DNA of 64,000 bases from Membranipora membranacea (lineage: Eukaryota > Bryozoa > Gymnolaemata > Cheilostomatida > Membraniporidae), in contig OU612067.1 of NCBI GenBank assembly GCA_914767715.1, positions 10,044,001 through 10,108,000 on the forward strand. Direction: 5' to 3'. Both the position numbers and the translations under genes were made by a program. Shown here in pieces: positions 10,641 to 23,500 of the stretch (the stretch's first letter is position 1; each line of letters opens with the position of its first letter). Under the pieces are notes generated by a model, which was not told where the DNA came from, did no database searches, and saw only the letters and a program-made list of their open reading frames with translations.

Positions 10641-11199
10641 CCATACTAAATATACATGTATACGGGATGATATCGAATGTACGTAAGTGTGGGTTAAAAA
10701 ACTGGTAGCTGCAAAAAAAAAAATACATAACTAAAAGGATATACCGCAGTTAGGTACGGTTAAGTACGATACACAAGACCATTATCATGATAGGTCATAA
10801 AATAGTTAAATTTTAATAGCCGACAGTCTATTACTTCAAAGCATATAAAAATGCTTTTTCTGATGTTGTTTGGCAATGACTGTGATAAATAAAGCTCTAA
10901 TTATTATAGGGCAGGAGACCATAGATAATCGGGTAGGCTTGATCATTCCTCTCTTATTTATTCAACTGTTTTCAAGAGATGGGATTAACTTCACTATCAT
11001 GATACCAATAAATAGAAAGTATGATGCCGTGCATAACAATCCCCATGTCACTCAATATAGTAGTCAGGATGAAATAGATCTGTAAACCCAGATAGACTTG
11101 CACGACAGGACTGCTCAGATTTTCTTAACATCTACGAGCGTATAAACACTTCTACATGCCAGATATGATATATCCTAAACGTATCAAATGATAGTTGTG

Positions 11200-13080
11200 T
11201 AGGTATGATCCTGAATAATGAATTTGACTAATAAGTAATAAGCATGGTGGGGGTGGGAAATTTTACTTTTGCTCCCAATATGCAACAAAACAAAATGATT
11301 CGGTTGTTATGATGTGTATATTTTTTGTGCTAAAACTATATGAATATACAGCTCAGAGATAATTAGTAATGAAATGCTGTTATATAAATAATAGGTAATG
11401 TAGAACCCTTACAACTTTGGTGAACAATTCACCACTGCGTTTACATTTTGCCACTCCGGATGTGGACCTAGCCCAAGGCATACTTCTTCCAGGGTTGCAG
11501 ACCCTTACCAGAAGTACTAGGTTTATTGATATATACCAGTGCAGAGAATAGTTAGATTGGTTATCAGACCCAAGAGGAGCATACCAGAGTGAAATGTCAT
11601 CTGAACTATATAGCGGCAGAGAATAGTTGGGTGTTCATACCTGAGCAGAGCATACAAGAGCCAGCATAATGTCATCTGACCTACACACATTTGCAGAGAA
11701 GAGATGATCTTCGACAAGAATAATGTATCATCATACAAAATCTGTACAAAACAATAATAAACAATTCAACAACAGAAACTTTTTGATATGAGTAATCATT
11801 CAAGGTATGCAAGTTTATCAGAAAAGTAATGGTAGTAGCAAGCTGGCTTGGCTTTTCTTGGCAACTGGCTTGGGCTATGACAGTTTCACTCAGCAGCCAA
11901 CAGAAATGTTAGACCAAATTGTCAATAAAATATTTCTCTCAGTATGAATCAGAATTGTCTTCCCTTGGAAAAAAGATGTCAAGTAATAATTTCTACCCCC
12001 TATGAAGTTGTTTTTCTGAGGAGAAGCTTGTCGTTTTTTTCTCTAATATCCAACAAAACAAAATGCTTGGGTGTTTGTGATGAGTGTATTTTATATGTAA
12101 AAACTATGAAAATATACTGTTCAGAGTAAATTGATTATGATAACATATTATTATAAAGATTATAGGGACATGGTACCCTACAGTTTTGGTGAACAATTCA
12201 CTACCGAGCTAAGATTTTAGGTATAGATCAGTGGAATTTTACCTCTCGAGATGTAGACCATAGCGAGAGAACTATTATGTAGGACATAGAGGTGAAATTG
12301 GCGCCATAATCCTTAAATCTTCTCCCCTTGCCACAACTTGCCAGTCATTTCTTTGCCACTTATGGCTATTGAATCCTCAATATGTTGGCTCCAGATTACA
12401 TTTTCGAGCAGTTTTATTTTCCCATACATAGTTTTCTGATGCCAGACTTATCTCTCTTAAAACCTCAATCAAATATTTTTCTTTGCAGTCTTTCAAATTT
12501 ATTTACTAGCCTTCCACAGCATGTCAGAGCTTGAAACAATTTGAAGGCATTTGTTAACAGATATTCATTTATTTCATGCCTTGGACATAATAATTTTTCA
12601 GTATTCAGCCGAACAATGTATGGCTTCCGTTTTCCCTCTTTTATTTAATTTTAATCAATTCACACATCACATTGGAAGAATATCATTAATGATGAAAATT
12701 GTTGTCAATAAATGTTGAATAAACAGAGGAAAGTTTTAAACTCCAAACAATTTTTGTAGATTCTCACCACGTAACCTTTGACCTGAGAGTAGCATCAGGC
12801 ATACAAAATTAGACGAGTAAAACCTAGCACCGCCCTATCGGAAAGGATGGGGTATAATGTGCTTTTTAATAATACCACAACATTGTAAGCATTTCTTCAA
12901 AATATGACGGAAATCTGAATCGCAAACATCCAAAAAGTCGGCCTGCCATTGGTAAGGATAAATGTTTCCTTATGCTTGCTCTAGGGCAGATTGATATACT
13001 TCTATGAAAGTTAATAATAATATATGTATCTTAGCAGTACAAGTAGAATGTTTGAATGAACAGAGTTTTTCTTCAATCGC
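11200..13080. repeat. Diverged direct repeats, no supported gene
   Basis: About 11265-11440 recurs at about 12010-12215 (shared CAACAAAACAAAATG and TTTGGTGAACAATTCAC). A segment around 11200-11260 recurs near 13536-13600. Within 11520-11710 there are about three degenerate ~75-bp tandem units with GCAGAGAATAGTT and ATGTCATCTGA. Near 12480-12730 a weak LINE-tail-like frame (LFTSLPQHVRA) is followed by TTGTCAATAAATG. Probably old repeats; no intact coding region. Confidence 0.4.
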
Positions 13081-13557
13081 CTAACCCTTATTTTTACGTG
13101 ACAGGCAATCAGCCAATGCTGTGGAGCTGTTGGTGACTTTGTCGTCTCACCAGGTCTCAATATAAGGCAAAAAACATACGAAAACAAAGCACAGGCTGCT
13201 GCGCCTACACATTCACCAAGACATATAGGAGCTGCCCAACACAGCTTTTTCAACATAGAGATAGCAACAGCTAAATTACACTTAGGAGCAGGGGGAGATA
13301 TAAGTATATTATTTGCAGAATTAGTTTCAGTAACGGCCATGTCATCCGCATTACAAGTGTCTGATAGCATAGATCTGCTGACGCTTAACCTAAGGCCATC
13401 AATCTTAGCCTTGGTAATATACAATTCCATGGCCGGAGCACTAAACATTGATTTTTCTTATATTCTATGCTGTCAGCATAAATCCCTGAGCTTTTTTCAT
13501 TCTTCAGTCAGGGTGGAACATATGTTAGGAGTGTCGATTAGGTACGACCCCAAATAA
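13011..13557. other. Region open on both strands, function unknown
   Basis: The minus strand is open for 145 codons (13448-13011) with a hydrophobic stretch ACALFSYVFCLIL. The plus strand is open for about 150 codons to TAA at 13557 (GDFVVSPGLNIRQKTYENKA...). The local sequence is less AT-rich than its surroundings. Neither product is recognised, and splice signals do not decide between them. It may be an exon of an unknown gene or an old mobile-element fragment. Confidence 0.25.
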
Positions 13558-14995
13558 TATTTGACTTATAAGTAATAAAACATAGTAAGAAACTTTTTCC
13601 TTGTTGTATTAGCAAAGTCAAAAATAATTATAGTGCGTAACTGTTTTTGCACAAATCTGAGCCCTAGAACAGGAAGAGGATTGTATGATTATGGCTTCCC
13701 TTAGCCACAGCACATTCCAAGCCAAACATGTCTGTCACTTTTGACACACAATTGTAGCAGCGCTTAATACCTACTGCCTGGACAGATTTCTACCCGTCTG
13801 TGCGCCTTTTACTCTCTGTTTGATGCCGAGACCTAGCGAGTCATGCCATGTTCCTTAATCACCTTCCCATCAGTTGCAGATGAAGAATATAGTTATATCC
13901 ACAGATTTCTTGATCATACATTCAAAATGTTTCAAGCATTCCAGCAATCCTGTGCCAGTGGGAGATTTTATTTTTCATGATAGGACCATCTGTCGCGTTC
14001 TGAATTTGAAACATACCTTACGAAACATGCGTTGAAATCTGAGGACCTTCTATTTGATTTGTCTGCCTCTACCTTGGCAAATTATCTGTGACAGTGCGTT
14101 TTGCATTGTTGAACCACAAAGAATTTTATGCGCCATAGTTCTCGTTGTTGTGGCACTTGTTTCTATCACTCTATTGGTATGGCTGATGCAACACTTTGTG
14201 TCAAAGGATGTTGAGAATCATCTTATTTTTCACATTACGTGAAACCAATGTAAATTGATGCAGAGATTAGGAACAGATCGATGATGATTTCTTGTATTTA
14301 AATTTTTCTGTTTGTATTTGGAGACTTATGTTGGAGCTTGTGACTAACGATCATACAAATTTCATATGGTCACAACTGGGTGTTCACCAAACTGTGGACG
14401 TCCTATGCTTCACCGAATCTTTTATTGCGATGAACAAAATATGCTCCTTGACTCCATTCCACGCAATGGGTAAATGAAATTATAGATCAATGTATAGATT
14501 TGCAGCCACTTGATTGTGTACAGCATGATCGGCATGAGAAGAGGTTTGTTTGCCTGTCATGCAAGTAAACAGTTGGAAATAAGTCCAAGAGCCTTCTCCT
14601 TCTGGAACAAAAACAGTACTCTGTGGAAAAGAACTCCATGCAGACGGCTTGTTGAAAGGTTATACGCATGATCTTGGGATAGGAATAGGACAGAAAACCT
14701 TTGGACGATACCATAGGACCCTCAGGAAGCTCAGAATTCAAATTTTTTTATGGCAGGCATGTTGCACATTAGGTACCTATTTTGCTCCTCACATTATGGG
14801 CATTCCAATGATAAAAAAAATTTACATATTAAAAGTCATTACTGAATCAAAATAAATATGGATTGGTCAACAATTTTGGTAATGATACACAAACCGCTTG
14901 TAAAACTCGCAGCTTGCCTGATTTCTAGATAGCTGTTTCTGGTATGTCAACGAACATTTGACATTGAAATTGCAAGATCTTTAGCTAGATCCAAT
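13558..14995. other. Unassigned sequence with one membrane-span-like frame
   Basis: The only notable frame is about 14090-14240 (+), which encodes a hydrophobic run ILCAIVLVVVALVSITLLVW. It is not placed in a gene. Nothing else in the stretch is supported. Confidence 0.25.
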
Positions 14996-15804
14996 CAAGG
15001 AGTTAGAGGGAAGGAGGGTGGTCACGTGACCAATCTAATGATACTATATATGACCTAACTACCGACCCACATGAAAAACAAAATGGCTGAACAGGATGAA
15101 TAATTTTAATTGCATATTGTGGCAGTAAACACATTAAGATAGCACATATTATCAAATAAAATATCCTCACCATTGGAAAAGACTTTACCCAGCTGAATCA
15201 CTGCCTTGTTAAGAGGATTATCATGGCCAAAATTGGAAAAAATCCTGAAATCACCCCATTTTCACCTTTGTACTCTATGGAAATCCCAACAAATGCACCT
15301 AGCACTTGTTTGTTGATATCATATAAAAGAGCAAACTCTGATTGGTTACCCAAACTAAATAAAATGAACAAACTATATTCAGGGGTAGTATGGATCAAGA
15401 TTTTTTTTTAGTTCTTTATAAATCAGCCATTAAATAGTCAAACTTTGTCGAAAGTGAACTTTACCTTAGTTACAGTGAAGATGGTAGTGCTTTTTTTTCC
15501 CAGAATGGTAAACACCTCATGATCACTCTAGACATTACCATTTTTCTTGGTTCTACCCCTGCTTTTTTGAAGTGGTGATTCTCTATTTGACCCACAAAGA
15601 TATCAGCCTTTCAAATTTGCTAACCTTAGCATGTACCTCCAAAAGCAGAGAGGTGTTAAAAATGAGTTATCCTCTCATATTAATTTAGTTTCGACCAATC
15701 ATATTGGGGAAATTTGTCACACCCCTATTTATGCAAATGAGGAAACAGTCTGAACATAAAATGCTTATTGCCACGTGACCACCCTCCTTCCCTCTAACTC
15801 CTTG
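14996..15804. mobile_element. Foldback/MITE-like element, 33-bp perfect TIRs
   Basis: The left end CAAGGAGTTAGAGGG... (14996-15028) and the complement of the right end (15772-15804) agree over 33 bases through GTCACGTG. ATCCAAT flanks it at 14989-14995 and 15805-15811, a 7-bp duplication. At 809 bp with only short internal frames it is non-autonomous. The CAAGG terminus resembles hAT ends, but hAT duplications are normally 8 bp, so the superfamily is open. Confidence 0.8.
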
Positions 15805-16480
15805 ATCCAATTACTGGCAAAGTTATATATTGATGGAATTACAACACAAAGTACCATACTAAATAATATCATTCCACCACCAATCCATTATTTACATAAT
15901 CTGAGTTGTTTGGAGTTATCAACCTTGATCATTTATATTTTTGTTTAGGCCATAAACAGCAAACCGATGAGAAACTGTGCAGAAACATATCCTTTGTTCC
16001 AGCTAACTTCAATTGATCTACTCATGACACAATCAGAAATTTTGTCCTGTATGCTGAAAGGAAAAAGTATATCCAAAAAACGTAACTTCGTTACGCCTAA
16101 AATGGAATAACAATATATTAAAATATAGAAACCTCATCAATTCAAATGCATTTCCGAGTCAGGAAGGGTGAGTTTATAAGCAGCTAAATCTGTTTGCATG
16201 AAAACTCTATTACTATATCAGCAATATTATTTTTATCCAATAATGTAGGTCAGCGTAAGAGGATTATAAATTATGCTCATTTCGTTTTTTATCTTCATTT
16301 CCCTCGCTGTCAGATCAAAAAGCGTGGTCTGATCCAAGTTTTAGCATATATGCAAAAGTTGGAAATCCATGGTCTCATCTGCTCAGCCATCTCTTTAATG
16401 AAGGACAGCTCCTGGCACAACCCACTTATTAACTCTAACTTAATCCTAATTGGGACAGACTATATTTAAATGACTAGTGA

Positions 16481-16810
16481 CGATAAACAATTTTTTGACA
16501 TCTCCATTTATATATAGAGGATTTCAAAACACTACCAAGTTCAATATTTGTGATTATCATTTACTTTTATATCATACTGACAATCTAAGATACAAAGTTT
16601 CTGTTACATAAAACTCTTCACCATTACACTTGAGATCTAAAGAGAAGTTCAGCTTATTTATAACATTACTATTCAACCATAAATATTATCAACTGGACCA
16701 ACATGGTTGAAGATATTATTTCCTTTCTGTTTTTATTTTCAATTTTTTTTCTGGCACTGAGTGCAAAACATTTCGAATGAGATTACTTTGAGTGCCAATA
16801 AAAGTTAAAT
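16481..16810 (+). mobile_element. 5'-truncated LINE 3' end
   Basis: This matches 62360-62700: shared TCCATTTATATATAGAGG, CTACCAAGTTCAAT, GATCTAAAGAGAAGTTCAG and the tail TGGCACTGAGTGCAAAACA, ending in TGCCAATAAAA. The coding frame is broken. Two copies with the same 3' end and different 5' truncations are typical of LINE insertion. Confidence 0.75.
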
Positions 16811-17059
16811 TGTGAATAATCTGTCGAAGTTGCTCCATCAATTGTTCGTTGCTGGCTTTGTTATGCAGACTATCTTCTCAAATATCAGGCTCATGGTAAT
16901 TATATCATTGATAGTATTGACATGGATGGAAATATTTGCATCACACGGTGAAGGTGGTTGTGCTTCTTCTTCATCTTACTCAATCATTCATTGTTTCAGC
17001 AATTAATAAACTCACCTCAATTTATAGACTCGATAACCTGTGTCACCCTGTGAGAGACC

Positions 17060-17230
17060 TTGATGTTGCTTGTTTTCTTTTATATCCGGTAGCAGTGCGG
17101 GTCTACGGAATGGATCCTGATGAGTCACAGGAGCATTTGAGGATGGGTGTCTTTTCTCAAACCACCATGATCTACCAGGAAACGATTACAGGGCCTCTCG
17201 TTTGAAAGAACCATGGCTTATACATTACAC
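17060..17230 (-). repeat. Degenerate SINE copy
   Basis: It shares CACAGGAGCATTTGAGG and the following body and tRNA-like head order with the copy at 3550-3690, in the same orientation. The tRNA head is decayed. Confidence 0.5.
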
Positions 17231-17803
17231 CACAGCAACCCTAATTTCAGCAATGAAAACTTTATATATTTAGCCAATACTGCTGTTGGCAGACTTAACT
17301 GTTTCCCACTTGACGCGAAATGAAAACCCGAATAGGAAAGAAAGAACACTATGAACTCTGACAGGTATAAATTATAAATAAATATAAAATCGCCCGATGC
17401 AACTATCATGGGTTTGAAACAGGAATAAATGAATGAACACTTGTTTCAGTGGATGTTTTGAGGTGATTGTGCTCCTTCCATGATTAGCTATTGCTCACAG
17501 TATGAATAATCATAAATTAATGTGTTAATCATACTTTTGGTAAAATTGAATTGTTTCCTTGTTTTCACAACCAGTCCCCTCCAGATTATCTCCTATACAG
17601 AATTAATCATTGATCAGTAATTACGCATGAGGAAGTTAAATGATTGATGTTCGAATGTTATGGTAGTCAAAATGCTAACACATAACTGAACCATGAATCA
17701 AAATCTGGTTGCTAGGGGAAATGAGCTTCCACTTGATTACTTGACTACTTTTATTTAATGCATGAGTCAAATTCATTCCAGCGCTCACTTCATAAGGCTG
17801 AAC

Positions 17804-18972
17804 ATGGGTAATGGAAAGGTAAGATACGTAAAAATTGTTCTGAAAATTAAATCAACAATCTTTGTTCAGATTCATTCACGTAGTATTTTTACCTTTGATT
17901 GTGTAGTATGCGGATACTATCACCTGATATCATACTTAAAATTATACAACATTGGATTAACTGATCTAGAGGCAGCAATCATTTAATAACTCGACCTGTA
18001 GGTGTAGCCTTCTGGATCACTTTTGCATTGATTTCAGATCTAATTTACATTTTTGAGTTCCTAAAACTTCCTTCATCCTGTCATTTTACTCATTCATAGA
18101 TGAACAAGATGACACCCAATAGACGACCGATATCATTTTACGTGTTCTTGACCCTCTGCTGCTTACTTATTGCTCTCATAAGTATCAATCTCTGGCTCTT
18201 ATTATCAGACAGGATAGATTTGTACAAATCTGAAGGCTTTCCCATCAAAACTAAGGTAAGCTGAGAAACATTGTGGAAAACAAGGAGAGGTGTAGATACA
18301 TATATTTCCAAACCTTAATACCATAATAACTAGCTATGACAGGAGCACACTCTGGGATTTGATATAACAGTTTGGTAGTCTAACAAAACAAGGCTTTCAA
18401 CTGAATCAAATTTCGCTCTACACGCCATTGGAATAAAAAATAAAAGCGATGAATACATGAATGATTCTCAAGCTGCTGATGCAAGTATTGAATAAAATCT
18501 TTTTTCAAACATCATTCATTTATTAGTAACTTCTGTAATCTATACTAGACCCATTGTGTTGTGTGGTTAGCTGTGTAAGTGGAAATGAATGGGTGTCTTT
18601 AATTTGCACTTCATAGCTATTGTATTGTCCTGTTTGATATATTTTTATGTTCATGGCCGAGTAAAATCAAAATGAATGTTTGTGTTCCACTTCCATCAGC
18701 AAAAAAGTTCGGTTATCATGGAAATATTCCCCTAGAAATGTAGACAGGTAGATTGTGATCTTAATGCTTGAAGAATACTTTCCCTTCACCATATGAATAC
18801 ATGATAGTCATACATTAGTCTACTGGATATATGATATAAGGTCTAAATTCTCAAATTTTCTATTTCCTAGGAGCTGCTGAGGATTGGAAATGTTGTCTTT
18901 ACCGTATGTTTTGGCATATCTCTCGCATTGGAAGCAATATTCAATAGTATACACTGTCATTTAAACACTTGA
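17804..18972 (+). CDS. Small membrane protein, copy A (two predicted membrane spans)
   Basis: Proposed exons are 17804-17818 (MGNGK, donor AAG|gtaaga), 18100-18255 (52 codons, donor AAG|gtaagc) and 18871-18972 (33 codons plus TGA), all joined in phase 0. The second exon can also start at its own ATG (18100). It carries a basic N terminus (NRRP), then a hydrophobic span (YVFLTLCCLLIALISINLWL). The third exon has a second span (VVFTVCFGISLAL). Total is 85-90 residues. Two paralogues in the window share the exon plan and the acceptor TTCATAG directly before exon 2: 19993-20560 (broken) and 57035-56499 (minus strand). The family was not recognised; a role in a membrane complex is only a guess. 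Confidence 0.55.
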
Positions 18973-19992
18973 AATGCTATGAATCCAAATATTTGGATTG
19001 ACAATTATGCGGTGACATCCTGAAACGCAACAGTTTATAAAGGACATTGTAAGCCTGACAGCATACACTGGTTATTGTTGTTAAAAGCGTGTAATTGTGG
19101 TTTAATTTGAGTGATATTAAAGATTAGTTTAAACTGCTCATCATGTAAACAACACTGAAAAACTTTGCTTACACATAGCAAGACAGAACTATATTATGAT
19201 AACAAAATCAACACAATTATCTTCGTTGGAAAAAAAGTAACATGAATTTTTTCAATCAGGTTGGTTACATCAGCAAAATATAATTGATTTGTCCGTCACT
19301 CTCAACTTGTTTCTGATCTGTGAATATTTCAAAACTAACCAAAAAAAAGAAAAAAATAACAAATCTTCAATACAGACAGGGGCCTGGAATTAACAAGATA
19401 AAGTGAAAATTTGCAGCAAAATCTGCTGGATAATGTCTTGAAGTTACAGTCTCAGGTATAATAATGAGATATCTCTAAACTCAGGTTTGATAATTACAGA
19501 CAATATTATTAATGGTGAAAAAGTTCACATGATTGTTTATAAAAAAACAGAGAAGCATGAAAAAAGATTGTGAAACTAAAATTCAGCTAATATTCAACAT
19601 TCATTAATCCCTATGTGCTGCATCCAGCTGTGGTTTGATTCTTTTATTTTTGTATTATTTTACAAACTTTTTCATAAATGACGTATGCTGAGGAGCTATT
19701 TATCTATTTATCAAAAAAGGAAATAACTCCTGCAACAAAGACGGCATGAAACAGTGAAAGCATAACAAATGTTGCCCAATACAAAATCCACAGCCATCAG
19801 TATATGCTGTTATGTATTTGGTTGATCTACACTTTTAGCGATATTGGCTAGGATCCTTTGTTTCGGAAGAACTAGAAATGTTGCTGCGGCCAAGCTCTAA
19901 GGCAATAGGTTAATAATTTGACACACTCCTTACAATTCAGCGTATCTGACAAAGACATTACTGATGTTACAGCGCCATATTAAGCTTTGCCC
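18973..19992. other. Intergenic, nothing supported
   Basis: AT-rich sequence between copies A and B of the small membrane protein. No repeat or exon was recognised. Confidence 0.3.
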
Positions 19993-20560
19993 ATGGACTC
20001 AGACAAGTGAAAGGTGAGTGTTATGATACGTTCTTTTTATTGTAGATAGAATGATTTAAATGAGTTTGAATATGAACACATTCATAGCCTTTCTGTTTGC
20101 AGCTGTTTCTTTTTTATTTGTGCAGTCTTTCAACCAGAATGAGCATGGTGGTCATCCGAACTTGGCCTGCCTAGGCCATCATATTCACACTGTCTACTGA
20201 CAGGGAATTGATACGATGTTCTGTTCATCAACTGGTAAAGAGCGATTCTCTTATAAATATTATCTGATGACATGGTCTTACATTTGAAATCCAACCAAAA
20301 GGTTTTGCAATGGGTTCTCAAGATTATGATTCAGAATTACCAAACATGGATGTTACTTAAAAGGCTTCATGTTTGGTACTTCTCTTTGTTCATAGATGAT
20401 TGACATTAGTCATGAGACGAGGCTGCTATCATATTATGTGGCCTTGATTCTGGGATGCTTGCTAATCGCTCTTGTTTGCATCAATCTCTAGCTTTCTCAG
20501 AGACAGAATAGATTTATATATAATATCTGAAGACTTTTCCGCTGAAACTAAGGAGAGCCA
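19993..20560 (+). pseudogene. Small membrane protein, copy B (broken)
   Basis: Exon 1 (19993-20013) reads MDSDK then TGA. Exon 2 from 20396 reads SYYVALILGCLLIALVCINL, closely matching copy C (YAALILGCLLLALVGVNIW), then TAG at 20489-20491 where copies A and C have Trp. The exon-2 donor seen in copy A (AAG|gtaagc) is here AAGgagagc. Two stops and a lost donor make it a pseudogene. The acceptor TTCATAG is conserved. Confidence 0.65.
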
Positions 20561-23500
20561 TATAAATCTCCAACTACAGTATCACAAATAGATTGTGTCT
20601 GAAAGCAGAAATAACGCCACCTCGATAACACAAGAGTCTGATTTCACCTGGTAAACGTGAATGTTAATGGGATGCTTTCCGATTCCCAAAATACGATTGA
20701 TATGATGTCACAGCAACAGCAACATTTGTTAGAATGTGTTAGAACTTGCCCTCCCCCCCCCCCCCTGCTCATCTATGGGATGATATATCAATGTATATAT
20801 ATGGTAGCCCTGTAAACTGCAAAACTGTATAGCCATAAAAGCTGAATTTCTTGAGGAAGGTTAATGGACAAAGTTATATTTTGTGCAGTGTCCTCTGACA
20901 TTGAAAATACGTTTATTTTTAATTTATGTGAAAAAGTCAGCGATTAAAAGTATAATGGGTGTGTACAATAAGTAGGAACGATTATTTAAAATACATTTTC
21001 ATAATAAATACAATACATTAAATACATTGTTTTGACCTGATGTGCTATGAACTAGGAGGTTTTCTTTTCTATTTCTGTGAGATATAACTCCTTGAATAAC
21101 CGACGACACAAGATGTATATGTGATGGCAAATCACCACTGGTAGTCAACGGACAGATCCCTAAAATGTGGCTCCGTTGAGGCGTTTCGTGATACGTGATA
21201 CAGAAAGAGAATATTTTGGTAGTAAAAGATTTAAATTGGGGGGCACACCTGAATCGGAGGGTTAAAGAGAGGAAACTTCAAATTTGTCAAAAATATACCT
21301 ATTTGCATTACACATCACAGAGAGTGTTCCTATCACAATAAATTTGGTTTACACAGTTATTTTAGATTAAAACATAGTGAGTGACATAAAAATAGTTGAA
21401 AAAACTTTCTTGGATTTTTATGCTGCCGGATATTTCGAGGGCACCAAAAAATTAGTGTGATTTGGTTATACTGTAGACGAAGACTTTTTTTTCGTTTTTC
21501 AGATTCTTCCAAAAAATGTACAGAGGCTAGATTCGCATGTTTGTTTCACTTCCTGAAAGTCTCAAAACTAAAACTTAAATATTTTTTAAGCTATGGTCAT
21601 TTCAAATATGAAGAATTTATTCGGAGTTGTCCCGACAGCGAATTACAAATGCATTTTCACTTGCCGATCTTTGAATAAAATTAATTTTCCAAATGTAGAT
21701 TTAGAATAAATCACTTGCTGCCACCCTTCTTAACATGGTTGAGTATAATCTTTTCTCTGCTTAACTTTAAATATGTCATTATTAATTTCCTTCACTATTC
21801 AATGAATGATGATTATTGGAACGATTTTTTGAAGATTAAGATTATTGTCTGATGTCACCTTGTTTCTAATTTTAAAAAATCGTGTATAAGAAAGTATAGT
21901 AACCTACTGTCATTATAAGAGCTTCAAAACGTAAAACAACATTTGTGATCGGACAAGGCAGTCCTACATCCTACACCGCTGAGATATGACCAAATTATTC
22001 TTGTGTCGATGTTTATTGAATTGTCTTGAAAGTTAAAATGCACAAGATCCCCCAGGCCAGCAGTTTAGTAACAACTTGATAGAGCACTGTCCCAAAAGGC
22101 CACTGAGCTACATTAAGAAATGCTACAAATAATACACAAGCAAGCAAACCGTCTCCAGGTTTGCTGACACAACAATCTCTTACATAGGGTGTGAAACGAA
22201 TGAACTGCAAGAGATGCGTCTTTGGTTGTCAGCCTTAACTTTTTGAGAGGCCAAGTGTATATTCTTCGTTGTCAACAAAATGAAAGTGAGTCGACAAATT
22301 TTTCAAGCGTCTATTAGTATGACTGAGGTTCAACAGAGAAACCAGATAGACGTGCGATCGTCATTTACAAGCACAGTCTGATCAGGATCATCTAGCTATT
22401 GAGGCACAATACAACAACAGCTGTCAGTAATACATAATGAAAAGAGTCTCACACCAGACTGCCTAGATCAGATAGTATATTATAAGTCAAGTAACCTATT
22501 CCTATACCAGTTTTTATATGGCAGTAAGATCTCACTAGAGCCAGGCATTAAAAAAGCAAGCGATTTATAATCAGGTTTCTCCACCGAACCAACAACACCC
22601 CTATCCTGTAGGTGAACATATTCTAATACATGCCTCAAAGATTTGGTATGTTTGTTTTCAACTTCATCGACGAATTAAAAATTTTGAAATTAGAGTGTAT
22701 TTGGGTGCGGCAGAGATAAGGCCAACATGCGCAATCAGCGTGTTAAGGCTTTTTGTTTTTTGAGGTACCAGTCCATACACCATACGAGATGTGGCAAAAA
22801 TACGTGATGAAAAAAGTCAGCACCTCAAGACAGGATGTAGCACCTGAGTGCCAAAGGTGGCCTGAGTCTTTTTGTATTCCAGGTTGTTGGACAGTTTGTT
22901 CCACAGGGCCGACATTTGATAGGAGGCGCACGGGTGTCGGTTTGCTAATGAAGTTAGATTAAATGAGTTAAATGTGCTCTGTGAGCAGATTAAAGTTTCA
23001 ATTTATAATGTTTGATTTCTTAAAAGGGTTTGGGATGAAGTTAATCTTTCTGATTTTTAAATAGTTATAATAACTTGTGCTGGCTGTATCTGCGTTGCCT
23101 GACATCTCAATAAGTTCCATATAATCCAAAAAACCATCACAGTTTCACACATTCCAAAGGCTGATAAAAAATCATGATACAGTTTAGCATAAACACACAT
23201 GGTTTTTGGCAATTTTTGAAAACAGTATATTTGTTATTCTGATTTTATCCCATCATTCTGTTACAGATAAAAGGGGCAGTGTAAATTCGAATTTAAGATA
23301 AATGGAGATAAAGTTGGACCCAGAACTTTTAAATAACTGAGGAACCCAATCGTTTATAGTACCTGCCTCAGAACATATTCTTATTGATCACCTAAATCTT
23401 TCTGTATTATGCAAGGCAGGACCTGAAGTGCTCAATTGAACATGGCTTAAACACATTTGGGATAATTCTGAGAGCAGGACATGTCGATGGAGGGTATCAA

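Larger units (their letters stand above)
7461..11085 (+). pseudogene. Receptor gene 3: signal peptide + CUB, interrupted by a solo LTR
   Basis: Exon 1 (7461-7575) starts at ATG and encodes a hydrophobic signal sequence (CFTFFTIACIGLLVV). It ends CACAG|GCAAGT, a GC-AG donor, in phase 1. Exon 2 starts at 7937 and encodes a CUB domain: YPDYVNSYL before the insertion, then YIRFRTFQLYY, CLYDFMEI and LCSDPNYEP after it. The LTR at 8113-9137 splits the exon; the two sides are in the same frame across the 4-bp duplication. A further one-base shift near 9325-9340 is needed before NWYSGNPSAGFHFDF. A stalk-like segment (9604-9659, EEHSTTPS) runs to TGA. A possible last exon (10910-11085) ends KYDAVHNN...QYSSQDEIDL. 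As assembled the gene cannot make the receptor, so it is called disrupted. Confidence 0.6.

Noticed and set aside
13890-13980. DEEYSYIHRFLD frame as a further receptor tail exon
   Set aside because: It has an acceptor-like start but no supporting neighbours and soon meets a stop.
14996-15804. Assigning the foldback element firmly to hAT
   Set aside because: The CAAGG end fits, but the duplication is 7 bp rather than 8 and there is no transposase to test.
20749-20765. Poly-C run as a regulatory or G-quadruplex element
   Set aside because: A single homopolymer with no further structure or gene context.
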